NCBI GenBank assembly: GCA_015058015.1
Contig: SVDM01000001.1
Span: 1 to 64,000 of the forward strand
DNA from: Lachnospiraceae bacterium
GTDB lineage: Bacteria; Bacillota; Clostridia; Lachnospirales; Lachnospiraceae
Direction of reading: 5' to 3'
Length of the DNA: 64,000 nucleotides
A model generated the notes under the pieces. It had not been told where the DNA came from, searched no databases, and worked only from the letters and a program-made list of their open reading frames with translations. Below are positions 1 through 9,600 of this stretch, piece by piece (the first letter of the stretch is position 1; each line of letters begins with the position of its first letter). Both the position numbers and the translations under genes were made by a program.

Positions 1-74
1 GCCGTGTACCGAACGGTACGCACGGTGGTGTGAGAGGTCGGGAGAATTTATTTAAATTTTCCCTCCTACTCGAT
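1..74 (+). mobile_element. 3' end of a group II intron (domains V and VI)
   Basis: The first bases form the domain V hairpin of a group II intron. The CCGTGT and GCACGG arms enclose a GAAC-type tetraloop closed by ACC/GGT. The linker GTGTGAGAGG follows, then a domain VI hairpin (GGGAGAATTT paired with AAATTTTCCC) and the typical 3' terminus CTACTCGAT. The rest of the intron, including any reverse transcriptase, lies to the left of the window. The exact last base (73 or 74) is inferred from the usual AY ending. Confidence 0.8.
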
Positions 75-77
75 TTA

Positions 78-112
78 GCGACTAATCTAAGGTTTGACTT
101 TAGGTTAGTCGC
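78..112. repeat. Palindromic hairpin repeat, copy 1
   Basis: GCGACTAATCTAA is followed after a short loop by TTTAGGTTAGTCGC, giving a stem of about 13 bp with one wobble. A nearly identical hairpin lies at 28393-28427. No T-run follows on either strand here, so it looks more like a dispersed palindrome than a simple terminator. It sits four bases after the group II intron end and could be part of its target context. Confidence 0.75.
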
Positions 113-151
113 AAAATATGGGAACTGTTTCATAAGTGAGCTTATATAATG

Positions 152-1354
152 CTACAACCTTACATAATAAGGCTTGTTTAATTCAATGCTTTGTTCAATT
201 GCAAGTTTGTCCGGGTTGACAGATATCATAATATCTTTATGCTGGGGGAATCGATTAATATAATCCGAGACAAAGTCATACTTCTCCCACATATGCATGG
301 GGGAGAAATGCTTAATGGTTGAAATGTTAAGGTAGTGATTTATCGTAATCATGCCGAAGTCATCCCAGCGCGGGTCTAAGGGCAACATGGCATAATCAAT
401 CTTAAGCCCTCTAAGGGGGGAAGCATATTCTTTAAAAACTGCCTCTGTGTTATCAACCATATAAGAGAATTTGGCTCTGGCAGCCTTGTCAAGATTTCCA
501 TCATAATCTTTTGGAAGTTGATCTTTCAGTATCTTTTTGTAATCATTAAATGTTACTGCTGAACGGCAGAACAAGTCACCTGCGTGGAAAAATACATAAT
601 CTCCAACCGTGACAAGGAAAGCCACGCCTAAATCCGTGGAGCGCAAGCTCTTTATTGAACCATAATCGGTTAGGAGAAATTGTTCCCCATTAAAGAAAGA
701 CACAAGATCCTCAATCTCAGGCGACAGATCATCAAAAAACCCCAGGGTTTCAGGATGGCTTCGCTTATAGCCTATGTATATCTCAGGAACATTGTATTTT
801 TCAGTAAGAGAAAAAATTCTTTTATCAAAGTGGTCACCGTGAACGTGTGTAACAAAGATATAAACCGGTTTATTAGGATTAAGTGGTGGCATACTTGAGC
901 GGTACCAGTCAAATACAAGCGTTTCATTTGCGGTTTCAATAATAAAGCAACTCTGACCGCCATACCAGCATTTAATGGTTCTATCACCTCGAAGTTCTTC
1001 GCCTGCCGGTAAGTCATAATAAATCTTAGATGTAACAGAATCTCCCATTCGAAATTCCACATCGTAAGGAACTCCGCCATACATGTGAATAAAGCGGCCG
1101 TCTTTCTTACCGTCAACCCAATTACCCATAAACATATCGCGAATGTCATACTCTCTGTTATCAAAAGAAAAGTTTTGCTCAGAATCGAAACACATGGTAC
1201 CAAAACCATTGTAAGTCCCTTGGGAAAATTCGCCTTCATAGTGGCCACCGGAGAAGTAGAAGGCACCGTGACCTTCGGGCTGTCCGTCTTGAAGTTCTCC
1301 CATGTAATATCTTCCGTTACTGTATTCCAGTCGTTTTTCTTTATTATTACTCAT
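152..1354 (-). CDS. MORN-repeat protein with metallo-beta-lactamase-fold domain
   Basis: About 400 residues. The start is placed at the internal ATG (MSNNKEK) because a GGGGG ribosome site lies just upstream of it; an in-frame ATG at 1411 would add 19 residues. The N-terminus carries MORN-type repeats (YSNGRYYMGEL, HGAFYFSGGHYEGEF and a third around GNWVDGKKDGRF). The C-terminal two thirds contain the metallo-beta-lactamase metal motif THVHGDH and a later HAGDL segment that fits the downstream metal ligand. The fold predicts a metal-dependent hydrolase, probably cytoplasmic as no signal peptide is seen. Substrate unknown. It is transcribed away from the promoter at 1473-1512, so it may be the left neighbour rather than a member of the system. 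Confidence 0.75.
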   Translation of the reverse strand: MSNNKEKRLEYSNGRYYMGELQDGQPEGHGAFYFSGGHYEGEFSQGTYNGFGTMCFDSEQNFSFDNREYDIRDMFMGNWVDGKKDGRFIHMYGGVPYDVEFRMGDSVTSKIYYDLPAGEELRGDRTIKCWYGGQSCFIIETANETLVFDWYRSSMPPLNPNKPVYIFVTHVHGDHFDKRIFSLTEKYNVPEIYIGYKRSHPETLGFFDDLSPEIEDLVSFFNGEQFLLTDYGSIKSLRSTDLGVAFLVTVGDYVFFHAGDLFCRSAVTFNDYKKILKDQLPKDYDGNLDKAARAKFSYMVDNTEAVFKEYASPLRGLKIDYAMLPLDPRWDDFGMITINHYLNISTIKHFSPMHMWEKYDFVSDYINRFPQHKDIMISVNPDKLAIEQSIELNKPYYVRL

Positions 1355-1472
1355 AATACCCCCATCTTTGTAATTACTGCCAGTGTCATACTCTAACATT
1401 ATCATTTTCAAGGGGAGATTGCTATAGACTTTTGTAGTTTTGTTGGTTAACCTGAAATGGAGAAATCATTTT

Positions 1473-1512
1473 TATACCCCCTGAAATAAAAGAAAAAATA
1501 ATAGCGTATTAT
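1473..1512 (+). promoter_or_regulatory. CCCCC-box promoter, copy 1
   Basis: TATACCCCC (1473-1481) lies 25 bases upstream of TATTAT (1507-1512). The place where a -35 box should be (about 1484-1489) is A-rich and not TTGACA-like. The same layout occurs five more times in the island. The -10 is 49 bases before the ATG at 1556. It probably binds an activator that replaces the -35 contact (inference). Confidence 0.7.
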
Positions 1513-1555
1513 ATAGTCAACAAATCAAACAACGTATTGTATGGAGGATACTATC

Positions 1556-2215
1556 ATGAACAATTCATCATTTAGACCGGAACAACTTAACAAAATGATT
1601 AATCGTATGAGTCGAAGACCTTATATCAGGGGAATATCAGGAATACTTCACCTCGGAATACTTGAGAAGAGAAGGGGCTCAATTGATGTGCTGCAAAATC
1701 AGTTATGTATGAATGACGAGCAGATTCTTACACCAAACGTAGTAAGAATGCATGGATGCCTTGATGTATATATGAATAAAATGTATTCATTTGCAGTTGA
1801 AAGAATGAAAGGCGTATATGAAGAATTGTCAGGCCTTTTCACAGAGCAGGAACGTATAAAATCCCAGGCAGTAATAGAGGTTATGGCAACCGGTGAGGAG
1901 GGACAACGTCAGCTGGCGGCTCTTCAGGCGAAGAAAGAAGAAGACATGAAGCGCTTAGATGAAATAAAACAGAGAACTGCGTTCATTAAGGAAAGCCTTG
2001 CTTCAGCAAACGAGATGGTTAAGCATCATATGGAACGAGCAGAGGATATACTCCGTTCGCATCTATCAGTTTATTGGAGCGGTGTAATCAGAAAGAGCCA
2101 GGAACAATTACCTGTTTATCCGGTTATAAAGAAGACTGATTGCAAAGGAATAAGAGAGTATGAAAACCATATCTGTCAGATAGGAGCAATGGTTGACACT
2201 ATTCTTGCAGCCTAA
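1556..2215 (+). CDS. Unknown coiled-coil protein
   Basis: 219 residues from the ATG preceded by GGAGG at 1543-1547; an upstream in-frame ATG overlaps that ribosome site and is less likely. No known domain was recognised. The middle (about residues 75-165) is rich in E, K, Q and A and reads as a long helical coiled coil (for example AALQAKKEEDMKRLDEIKQ). No signal peptide or membrane segment is visible. It is the first gene of a three-gene unit driven by the first CCCCC-box promoter and is followed after 19 bases by the next gene. A structural or scaffold role is only a guess. Confidence 0.75.
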   Translation: MNNSSFRPEQLNKMINRMSRRPYIRGISGILHLGILEKRRGSIDVLQNQLCMNDEQILTPNVVRMHGCLDVYMNKMYSFAVERMKGVYEELSGLFTEQERIKSQAVIEVMATGEEGQRQLAALQAKKEEDMKRLDEIKQRTAFIKESLASANEMVKHHMERAEDILRSHLSVYWSGVIRKSQEQLPVYPVIKKTDCKGIREYENHICQIGAMVDTILAA

Positions 2216-2234
2216 CATGTGGAGGAATAATACT

Positions 2235-2669
2235 ATGAAGAAAGAACTCAATTATGCTGTTTCAAAAAATGAAAATGATAACCACCCAACTGTCACATTA
2301 CCGCATTATTCACCATATTCTTTCACAACGAAGGATTATGTGCTCTATGATAAGTTAAGAAGTTTTGAGCAGAATTTCGAGGCAATGTGTAGGCAATTTA
2401 TTAAAGAGACATCACCGGATCGATTTAACAAGAGCTATTTTGATGCCGTAATAGAAAAATACTGTAATGAAGCTATCAGAGATATAGACGAGCAGAGATT
2501 GGAGCACATTGTAGTAATTAGTCAGAGTATAGCCGGTTCTCAGAAGGGCTCTCGAATAGAGAAGCAGGAAGAAATTCAAATATTAACTGAAGAAATAAAG
2601 AACAAAACTGAAGAATTGGCAAAATACAAAAGACTTTACTACAAAGGAACAAGTTTTCAGGAGGACTAA
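2235..2669 (+). CDS. Unknown small helical protein
   Basis: 144 residues, starting at the ATG behind GGAGG (2220-2224). The N-terminal 40 residues look unstructured; the rest is charged and helical and ends in a short coiled coil (EEIQILTEEIKNKTEELAKY). No family recognised, no membrane segment. It lies between a coiled-coil gene and a membrane-protein gene with a 3-base gap to the latter, so the three are very likely co-translated and may form one complex. Confidence 0.7.
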   Translation: MKKELNYAVSKNENDNHPTVTLPHYSPYSFTTKDYVLYDKLRSFEQNFEAMCRQFIKETSPDRFNKSYFDAVIEKYCNEAIRDIDEQRLEHIVVISQSIAGSQKGSRIEKQEEIQILTEEIKNKTEELAKYKRLYYKGTSFQED

Positions 2670-2672
2670 GCT

Positions 2673-3596
2673 ATGAGAAAAGAAAAGAAGAACAAATATG
2701 GTATGGAAATTGTAAAGAGTGATGTTTGCACGGAATCAAAAGGATACCTCAAAAAGGAGAAGACAAGTGATAAATCAATACTGTCCAGAAGCTATGTTTA
2801 TATTCCGTTGGCTATAGCCTTGTCATGTGTCGATGCTATAGTCCTTTATAGTATTACCAACATATCTATGCAGCAAAGTGCGATAATGGGGTGGCTTATG
2901 GCCCTTGTGGTTTCTATTGTATTAAATGTTATACCGCTCATTATGGCAAAATACATTCATCATATCATTTATAAAACTAGACAACATGCCGTGATAGCCC
3001 TTAGTGCACTAGCGGTTGCTTTTACTGTCGTATTTCTGGCGACCGTAGGGCTTAGATTTCAGTACAAGGAAATGTATGGAGAAGGAAGCGTAGAGAAAAT
3101 CGTAAACACTGTTGAGACAAATGAATCCACACAGGAAGAAGAGACTCATGACGAAAAGGCAATGGCTGTATTCTGGCTTCTCACCCTGGAACCCCTTGGA
3201 ACAAGCGTTATGAATCTGTTCTTAGGACTTATGGGAGATAATGATATTAAGAAGAGAATCTATTCCCTTCAGGAGAGAATAATAGAGTTGCAGAGTGATA
3301 AGATATATTGTGAGGCCGCCCTGGCAGAGATGGATGTTGATATAGAACGCATGATGGATATTGATCAGGAGAAGAGTCAGATTATGAAAGAACGGATATA
3401 TTCATTGCAAGATACATTAAAAGCGGTAGCTAGGCAGGTACTGGCGGAGGAACTGGGAGATCCCACGTCTATAAGTACCATTTGTGGGGAGATGAAAGGG
3501 ATCGGTCAGGATACGAAGTCACTACCGGAGGGAAAGGAGGTTCAAATGGAGAATGCTCAAAACGATTATAATGATATTTATTCTATAAGTGCCTAA
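2673..3596 (+). CDS. Unknown membrane protein with C-terminal coiled coil
   Basis: 307 residues. A basic N-terminal tail of about 38 residues is followed by hydrophobic segments at about 42-64, 70-92 and 105-126, then an acidic loop (TNESTQEEETHDE) and a further hydrophobic stretch at about 163-185. The C-terminal third is helical and charged (RIIELQSDKIYCEAALAEMDVDIERM), consistent with a cytoplasmic coiled coil. No known family. As last gene of the three-gene unit it could anchor the two preceding soluble coiled-coil proteins at the membrane (inference). Confidence 0.7.
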   Translation: MRKEKKNKYGMEIVKSDVCTESKGYLKKEKTSDKSILSRSYVYIPLAIALSCVDAIVLYSITNISMQQSAIMGWLMALVVSIVLNVIPLIMAKYIHHIIYKTRQHAVIALSALAVAFTVVFLATVGLRFQYKEMYGEGSVEKIVNTVETNESTQEEETHDEKAMAVFWLLTLEPLGTSVMNLFLGLMGDNDIKKRIYSLQERIIELQSDKIYCEAALAEMDVDIERMMDIDQEKSQIMKERIYSLQDTLKAVARQVLAEELGDPTSISTICGEMKGIGQDTKSLPEGKEVQMENAQNDYNDIYSISA

Positions 3597-3614
3597 TACA
3601 CTGTGTTAGGTGCT
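3588..3614 (+). terminator. Weak hairpin at the end of the first operon
   Basis: An 11-bp stem with wobble pairs (AGTGCCTAATA against TGTTAGGTGCT, loop CACTG) spans the stop codon of the membrane-protein gene. Only a short TTT follows, so termination may be inefficient. Confidence 0.35.
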
Positions 3615-3739
3615 TTAGCAAAATGAGTAAAGAGTTGAGTGATACTGGCGGACATGCATTTAATAACACTGTAACTTTTGTCAGACAATTTATAGGATAA
3701 AAAAGTATGTGTTGATAGATGCGCATAGGAGGATTTGAG

Positions 3740-4123
3740 ATGGAATTAAAGGTTAATATCAAGTCATTTATTGAAGCATGGAATGGCAGTCATAATAGGT
3801 TTATATTCTCGGTCTATGATAATTCAGGCGTGAATCGACCAACGAGCCTTGAGATCAGGTATTCTGCAGCAAAATATCAGGCTATTTTTTCGACGGAGAA
3901 CTGGTATAGATTGGTTGATGTGGTAGAGGCAAAGTCACATGGAACCATGTATATTGTAACGGATGAATATCTCTTTGGAAGGGGAATAATTGAGGCAAAG
4001 ATTGCATCATGCAATCATAATTTCGATGAGCGATTTGTAGTAGGCGTGATGACCTGGATTGGAGAAGAACTATTTAAAGAGGAAAAACTTCATATACCGG
4101 GAATAAGGAGACAGGATGAATGA
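3740..4123 (+). CDS. Unknown small protein
   Basis: 127 residues from the ATG after AGGAGG (3726-3731). The sequence alternates hydrophobic and polar residues in a way that suggests a mainly beta fold (for example RFIFSVYDNSGVNRPTSLEIRYS) with a C-terminal helix. No membrane segment, signal peptide or known motif. It stands alone between the first operon and the kinase/phosphatase operon; I could not find a convincing promoter directly in front of it, so it may depend on read-through from the first operon. Confidence 0.65.
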   Translation: MELKVNIKSFIEAWNGSHNRFIFSVYDNSGVNRPTSLEIRYSAAKYQAIFSTENWYRLVDVVEAKSHGTMYIVTDEYLFGRGIIEAKIASCNHNFDERFVVGVMTWIGEELFKEEKLHIPGIRRQDE

Positions 4124-4188
4124 ACTAAGGCAACTATAGTAGCAGGATATGCACATTCTTTAAGAGGAAAGGAGAGAATGCAAGATTG

Positions 4189-4218
4189 TTGTAATTATTT
4201 GTTAATAAATGGTATAAT
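4189..4218 (+). promoter_or_regulatory. Sigma-A-type promoter of the kinase/phosphatase operon
   Basis: TTGTAA (4189-4194), an 18-base spacer and a perfect TATAAT (4213-4218). It lies 51 bases before the start of the 565-residue gene. Unlike the neighbouring units it has no CCCCC box, so this operon may be expressed constitutively while the others await an activator. Confidence 0.55.
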
Positions 4219-4268
4219 TTTTCCTGGTATAGTATATAAACAAGAAGAGATTAGTATGGAGGAGAAAT

Positions 4269-5966
4269 ATGCGGCAACTTACAGTTGATATGGTAAAGGC
4301 AAAGGATGATATTAATGACAGTTTCAGAAACACATATTGCAAAGAAGATATTGAAAGGATGATAAAGAGTTTGCGTATAGCAACTCGAGAATCAAAAGGA
4401 GATAAAAAGAAAGCTCTGAAGAAAACTATTTCACGGTGTTTTATGAATAATGGGGTTATAAATGTTGATTTCAATGGAGATGCAGATTATTATGGAGATT
4501 TATTAAAGCTTCACCCTTTTCCGACAAAAGAGGAGTTGTTACAGTCGGTCCATACACATTTATTAGGACTTGTAAGTTCTTATAAAGATCCAGCTGCTTT
4601 TTTAGAAAGAGTTGTTGATGAAGCTATTCCGAAAACATGGAAGAATGATTCTTTGCGCCTAAAAATCCTTAAGAGTTTTATCTGCTATGCGGATTGTCTT
4701 AAGGATTTTGGTTTCAATTATCAGGAGATAAAACGGTGTGTTCATCTGTATTTAAAAGAGAAGAAAAAAATAAGCAAAGCATTAAAAGATATTAGTTTTG
4801 AAGATATGAGGGAGAGCATATCTTGTATTAATGATGACATCTTTGCCTCGCTAACAACTGCAACTAAGCAGCAAAAAGGAAAAGAAGGGACATATGGATT
4901 ATTAAAGATCGCAGATGATTTGTCTATTGGACGTTTCAGTAATTCGGAAACAATTAGGGAATATATATATATATTTGCACTAGTATTCAACATGACATTT
5001 CTTCCGGTTAATAGTATTTCGGATAGCGGGAAGAAGGCATATAACGATATAGAGGCAGTAATGTTTAGAGATTATTACACCAATAATCTTATTCGTTTTA
5101 TTACTGATGGACACAGCCATATTAATTCGGGTGGTGAAATAATTAATCCGATGGGAAGGGGAATTAACCCCAAAAACTATATGGAATTAATATATCTGTA
5201 TCATTTGAAACCGGAGTATGGAAATTATAGAGAAAAGATATCCGGTATTTTTGACATGGCACAGAGCGTTTATGAGGGCTATTCTAATAGTAGTTCAAAA
5301 GAGATGAGCGAGGCTATCAATAATACCATGTATTATTTGGAGTCTTTGCGTGACAGGTTGGATTCCTCGAGACAGGAATTTATAAAATATCTTATAGAAA
5401 ACTATGATTGTAATCATAGTCCTTTTCTCCAATTAAGGGGAGAAAGGATTCTAAACCGATCAGTATTGAGTTATATGGGTGAGCAGAATACAGGATATGA
5501 TATTTATCTTGAGCTTAAGAAAGAACTCGAAAAAAAAGGAATTAAGGTAAGTGAAGGATATGATGGACTAACTATTGATACAACTATAAGAAAGGCACTT
5601 GTTGACTATATCACTGTCGAAGAAAAAAGGCTAGTGGAGGAGCATTACTTTTCTACGCTGGGGGATGAGACAAAACTGGATATAGTTTTAAATGAGCTGG
5701 ATAAGGATTTGTCAAAAGGGTTAAACGTTGAAAGAATAGAAAAGAACAAGACTGTATGCAGGACTGATATCCTAAAAATGTATTATTGGAGATATCTTAA
5801 TGAACGGGAAGAAAACAGGGTTAACCGTGCAGAGGGATTTGGAAAACTTTATCAGGATTTTTGTCAGGGAGCGAACGGATATCTGCGGGCTGCGTTGTTT
5901 CAGGAAATTGACGGAAGAAATCTGTACGACATGATAATGATTTTTTCACTATATGTTTCACAATAG
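4269..5966 (+). CDS. Unknown 565-residue protein of the kinase/phosphatase operon
   Basis: Starts at the ATG behind GGAGG. I recognise no domain. The sequence is charged and mostly helical with no membrane segment or signal peptide; a helical region around 150-200 (KKISKALKDISFEDMRESI) is followed by a more hydrophobic patch (EYIYIFALVFNMTFLPVNS), and the C-terminus ends in helices. The PP2C-type phosphatase gene starts 21 bases downstream and that gene overlaps the kinase-nuclease gene, so the three are almost certainly one transcript. It could be the substrate or sensor of the kinase/phosphatase pair; this is inference from position only. Confidence 0.75.
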   Translation: MRQLTVDMVKAKDDINDSFRNTYCKEDIERMIKSLRIATRESKGDKKKALKKTISRCFMNNGVINVDFNGDADYYGDLLKLHPFPTKEELLQSVHTHLLGLVSSYKDPAAFLERVVDEAIPKTWKNDSLRLKILKSFICYADCLKDFGFNYQEIKRCVHLYLKEKKKISKALKDISFEDMRESISCINDDIFASLTTATKQQKGKEGTYGLLKIADDLSIGRFSNSETIREYIYIFALVFNMTFLPVNSISDSGKKAYNDIEAVMFRDYYTNNLIRFITDGHSHINSGGEIINPMGRGINPKNYMELIYLYHLKPEYGNYREKISGIFDMAQSVYEGYSNSSSKEMSEAINNTMYYLESLRDRLDSSRQEFIKYLIENYDCNHSPFLQLRGERILNRSVLSYMGEQNTGYDIYLELKKELEKKGIKVSEGYDGLTIDTTIRKALVDYITVEEKRLVEEHYFSTLGDETKLDIVLNELDKDLSKGLNVERIEKNKTVCRTDILKMYYWRYLNEREENRVNRAEGFGKLYQDFCQGANGYLRAALFQEIDGRNLYDMIMIFSLYVSQ

Positions 5967-5987
5967 CTAAACCCAGGAGGTTATAAA

Positions 5988-6677
5988 ATGTATTTATTAA
6001 GTAAAGCGGGGAAGTATCACATAGATCGCAATGAACAAAATGAAGATGCAGGTATTGTTTTGAATGGAGTGCGGTTTGATAGCATTATTCTATGTGATGG
6101 AGTATCCACCAGGAAAAAGGGAGGGGAGGGTGCAAGAATTGCATGCTGCCTTGCAAAGGATGTAATAGAACATATGATGGTGGACTGTAACACTGTGTCA
6201 CAAGGGTGGGAAAACAGTATGCTGAGGTATCTGCAGACGGCTATTAAGGAAATTGCAGAGAGACGAGGGGATTATTATTCTGACTATTCGTCCACAATCC
6301 TTGTTCTTATTATAGATAAAGAAGAATCTCAATACTTCTATATGCTTATAGGGGATAGTGTCCTCACACATATATCAAAAGGAGTATGTAATGTAATCAC
6401 GGAACCTCAGGTTAAGGACCATGAGTGTTGTGCAATAACAACAGATGGCGCAGAACGAATGATGAAAAGCGGAAAGGGAAAATACGGAACAGAAGATGAT
6501 TTTATTGTTTGTTCGGATGGTGCATGGGAATCTCTTTATTGCAATGGGCGCATCCGATCCAAGGCAAGTTATTGCATCGCCCAACGTGATTATAAGGGTT
6601 TGCTTGAAATTGTTGATAATAGTGATAATGAGGATGATTACAGTATTTTTGTGTGGAAAGGGGAGAAAGCAGCATGA
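5988..6677 (+). CDS. PP2C-type Ser/Thr protein phosphatase
   Basis: 229 residues, the size of a compact bacterial PP2C domain. Visible motifs in order: NEDA near residue 18, LCDGVSTRKKGGEGAR (the metal-binding DG and following glycines), SSTILVLI, GDS, CSDGAWES, and the C-terminal DNSDNEDDYS, which corresponds to the DNxxDD-type metal motif. The family removes phosphate from Ser/Thr using two Mn/Mg ions. Its stop codon overlaps the start of the next gene (ATGA), which encodes a kinase-containing protein, so the two are translationally coupled and probably act as an on/off pair on the same target. Confidence 0.88.
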   Translation: MYLLSKAGKYHIDRNEQNEDAGIVLNGVRFDSIILCDGVSTRKKGGEGARIACCLAKDVIEHMMVDCNTVSQGWENSMLRYLQTAIKEIAERRGDYYSDYSSTILVLIIDKEESQYFYMLIGDSVLTHISKGVCNVITEPQVKDHECCAITTDGAERMMKSGKGKYGTEDDFIVCSDGAWESLYCNGRIRSKASYCIAQRDYKGLLEIVDNSDNEDDYSIFVWKGEKAA

Positions 6678-9600
6678 ATATAAGCAAATATCAGGTGAAA
6701 CAAGAAGTGGAATTGTACTCACCAGATGGCAAGAGGAAATATACAAAAGAAGACTTTGTTGGTAGAGGGGGATTAAGTTACGTATTCAAAGCATTTTATC
6801 AAGATGATAGGGGACAAAGTCATCATGGGTTATTGAAAGAATTTTTCCCCAAAAAATTTGAGGATAGAAATGAGGACATAAAAAAAACAAATACTTTTGA
6901 TGTTGAAGAAATAGAAAATAACATAAAAACAATAGTTAATTCAGACTTTTTTCTTGAAGAAGCCAAACAATATATTACTCCATATAAAATGCTGCTAGAA
7001 CTTATAGAGGAGGAATCATTGGGAGAGGTATCATCAAAAGAGGCACTTCGTACTTTTATTCCTAATTTTAGTATCCTATGGTCAGAAGATAATGAAAAAG
7101 GGGTACCCTATATTTGGACGGATCAAATGCCAATAATTACATATGGACAGCTTTCGGAGAGATTATTATCAGATGATAGCATAGGTATTGAGGAAATGCT
7201 ATTAGTATTGGTTTCATCGCTGGCTGAAATGACGGAATGCGTGGAGATACTTCATAATAATGGTTTTATTCATGAGGATATAAAAATCGATAATTTTGGG
7301 TTTGTTAAACGTAATAATAAAGTGTTAAAAACCGACGTTGTATTATTTGATATAAACTCATTTCATCTAGAAAATGTTCAACCGGTGTTCATAAATGAGG
7401 AAATAATGCAATATGATGAGGTAGTTCCTGAGAAAAGAGATATTATCGGTCTTGGGCTCGCACTTTCGCACATCCTTAAGTTGGATAGTGAGACAATAAA
7501 AAAAATAGGTAGAGGTGGTATTTTAGAGAGTGAAATATTAGAGAGGGCGAGAATATTTGAAACGAAAGCTCACCCAATAGATAAGCGGGTTTTAACATCA
7601 TTAGTACATATTCTTGAGAAGAGTATTTGTGATAGATCTTCAAATCGATATGATTCGTGCAACGAAATGGCAATAAACCTTCGCGAGCTTGAAAAGTTAC
7701 TTATGCCGGAGGGAATGAAAAAGGAGTACACTAATGGATTGGCCTTAGAAATAATAGATAGGCAGGAGCAGAGAAAGAATAAAATGCGCGCGGTGTTTCA
7801 AAACATGCTATATAATCATCCCCTATTTTCCACCGAAAGCAAAAATACTAATAACAACAAACTGATGCCGTATACCGTTGCGATAATAGGTTTTGGAACT
7901 GATTCACAGCAGTTTTTGGATGTATGTCTTGAAACGGCGCAATCCATGAATGGAACAATTAATGTTAATGTATTTGTTTTTCCGAAAGAGTACGGTTATG
8001 TTACATCCTATTTAGAGGATAGACCTGAGTTTGAAAAATTCTTTTGTATTAAAGGTGAAAACAGAAAGAAGATATATTCAGGTGATGATGGCTATACATT
8101 TGAATTTGATGCATATGGTCATATTAATTTTATTTACTCATCATATAATGCTGAAGAAATTGATATTGAGAATCTTTCAGGTAACACAGGTTTAGCTAAT
8201 GCTAATTATGTCTTTATCTCTGTTAAAAACGGAAATAGTAATAAGAGGCTTGCAGAGGAACTGGGTGAATTAAAAAAGAAATCAAAAGTGTTTATTACCT
8301 ACGTCTTGGATGATGATAAAAAGAAACCCGCTAGATCTGACAATTTAGAACGCGTTTTCCCGATTAATCCATTGGATTCTTTGGAAAAGAATGGGAAAGA
8401 GTACAATACAATTATAAGAATGGCATTTAATACCCATTTGGTGTGGGATAATAACCTAAATGTTGACTTTGCTGTTAAGAAAAAAGAATTCGAGAATGAG
8501 TACAATATGACATCAAGTATCTCAAGCGTTCTTGCTATTCAGTATAGATTACATAATTATGGAATTGATGTTTTGAGTGATCCATATAAAGCGGCAAAAA
8601 GGTTCGAAAAAAAGAAATGGACTGATGACGAAAAAAGAACTATGGCATGGCAGGAACACAAACGATGGGTAACAGAAAAGGTATGTGCCGGTTGGGAGCA
8701 GATGAGTGTTGAAGAAAGCTGCACATGTGGTAGAACAAGTGACAAATCAGGAGAGAGACCAAAACATGTATGCCTTTTGCCATCTGATCAGAACTCGAAG
8801 ATACGGGGATCAATGTGGAAAAGGGATTCATTGGAACATTTGAAGCAATTAGACCCTCTTGATAGGATGTCTGTTATGCTTCACAGAAAATACAACAGCC
8901 TGTCTACAAGACTCAAAGAGGGAATAATAATTGACGAAATGTCAGATAGGATGCTTGAAACATGGTTTTTAGAAGATAGTGAGGACGGCAGTATTTATTA
9001 TGAGTGGCGGGAGTGTGTATACCGTCTCATTCAGGGTGATCGAAATCAAGCTCCACTTTTTAAAGCATTTGATTTAAGACTGGATCGTGCGATTGAAAGG
9101 ATAAAGAGTAAGAATTTTGTTTTAGGACAACCGCTGGAAAACATAATTAATCAGATTAGACGTGGAAAGATTGATATTATTCTGAAGAGTTTAAAGTATG
9201 TAGATTATAAAGGAATCGATGTAGACTTAATTGAGAAGATACCCTTTATCCTTACTTATACAGATGGTATTACATTAGTTGTAACAGCAAAACAGGAAGA
9301 TTTGATTTGTAGTATGGATATTACAAATCCAACAAACATGTTTGCGTATGTGTCAGCTGCAACGGTAATCCATCCTAAGAGAATTATAATAGCATATTTA
9401 TCTGGAAGTAGTTTATCAGAAAAGCATATAGAAACCATTAAAACAAAGAAGAAAAGTATTGAGAAATACTTGAAAAGCAAAGGGATCACTTTGGATTTCG
9501 ATAATGAAGAGATAGTTCTTTTGGAGAAGGCTACTGTCTCGGAATTAAAGGTGGAGCTAAATAAAGAGTGTTGCAATGATGAATGTATGATTATTCATGA

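Noticed and set aside
772-1266. Long minus-strand frame overlapping the MORN/metallo-beta-lactamase gene
   Set aside because: It is a shifted frame of a gene with clear motifs, has no ribosome site and an unlikely composition.
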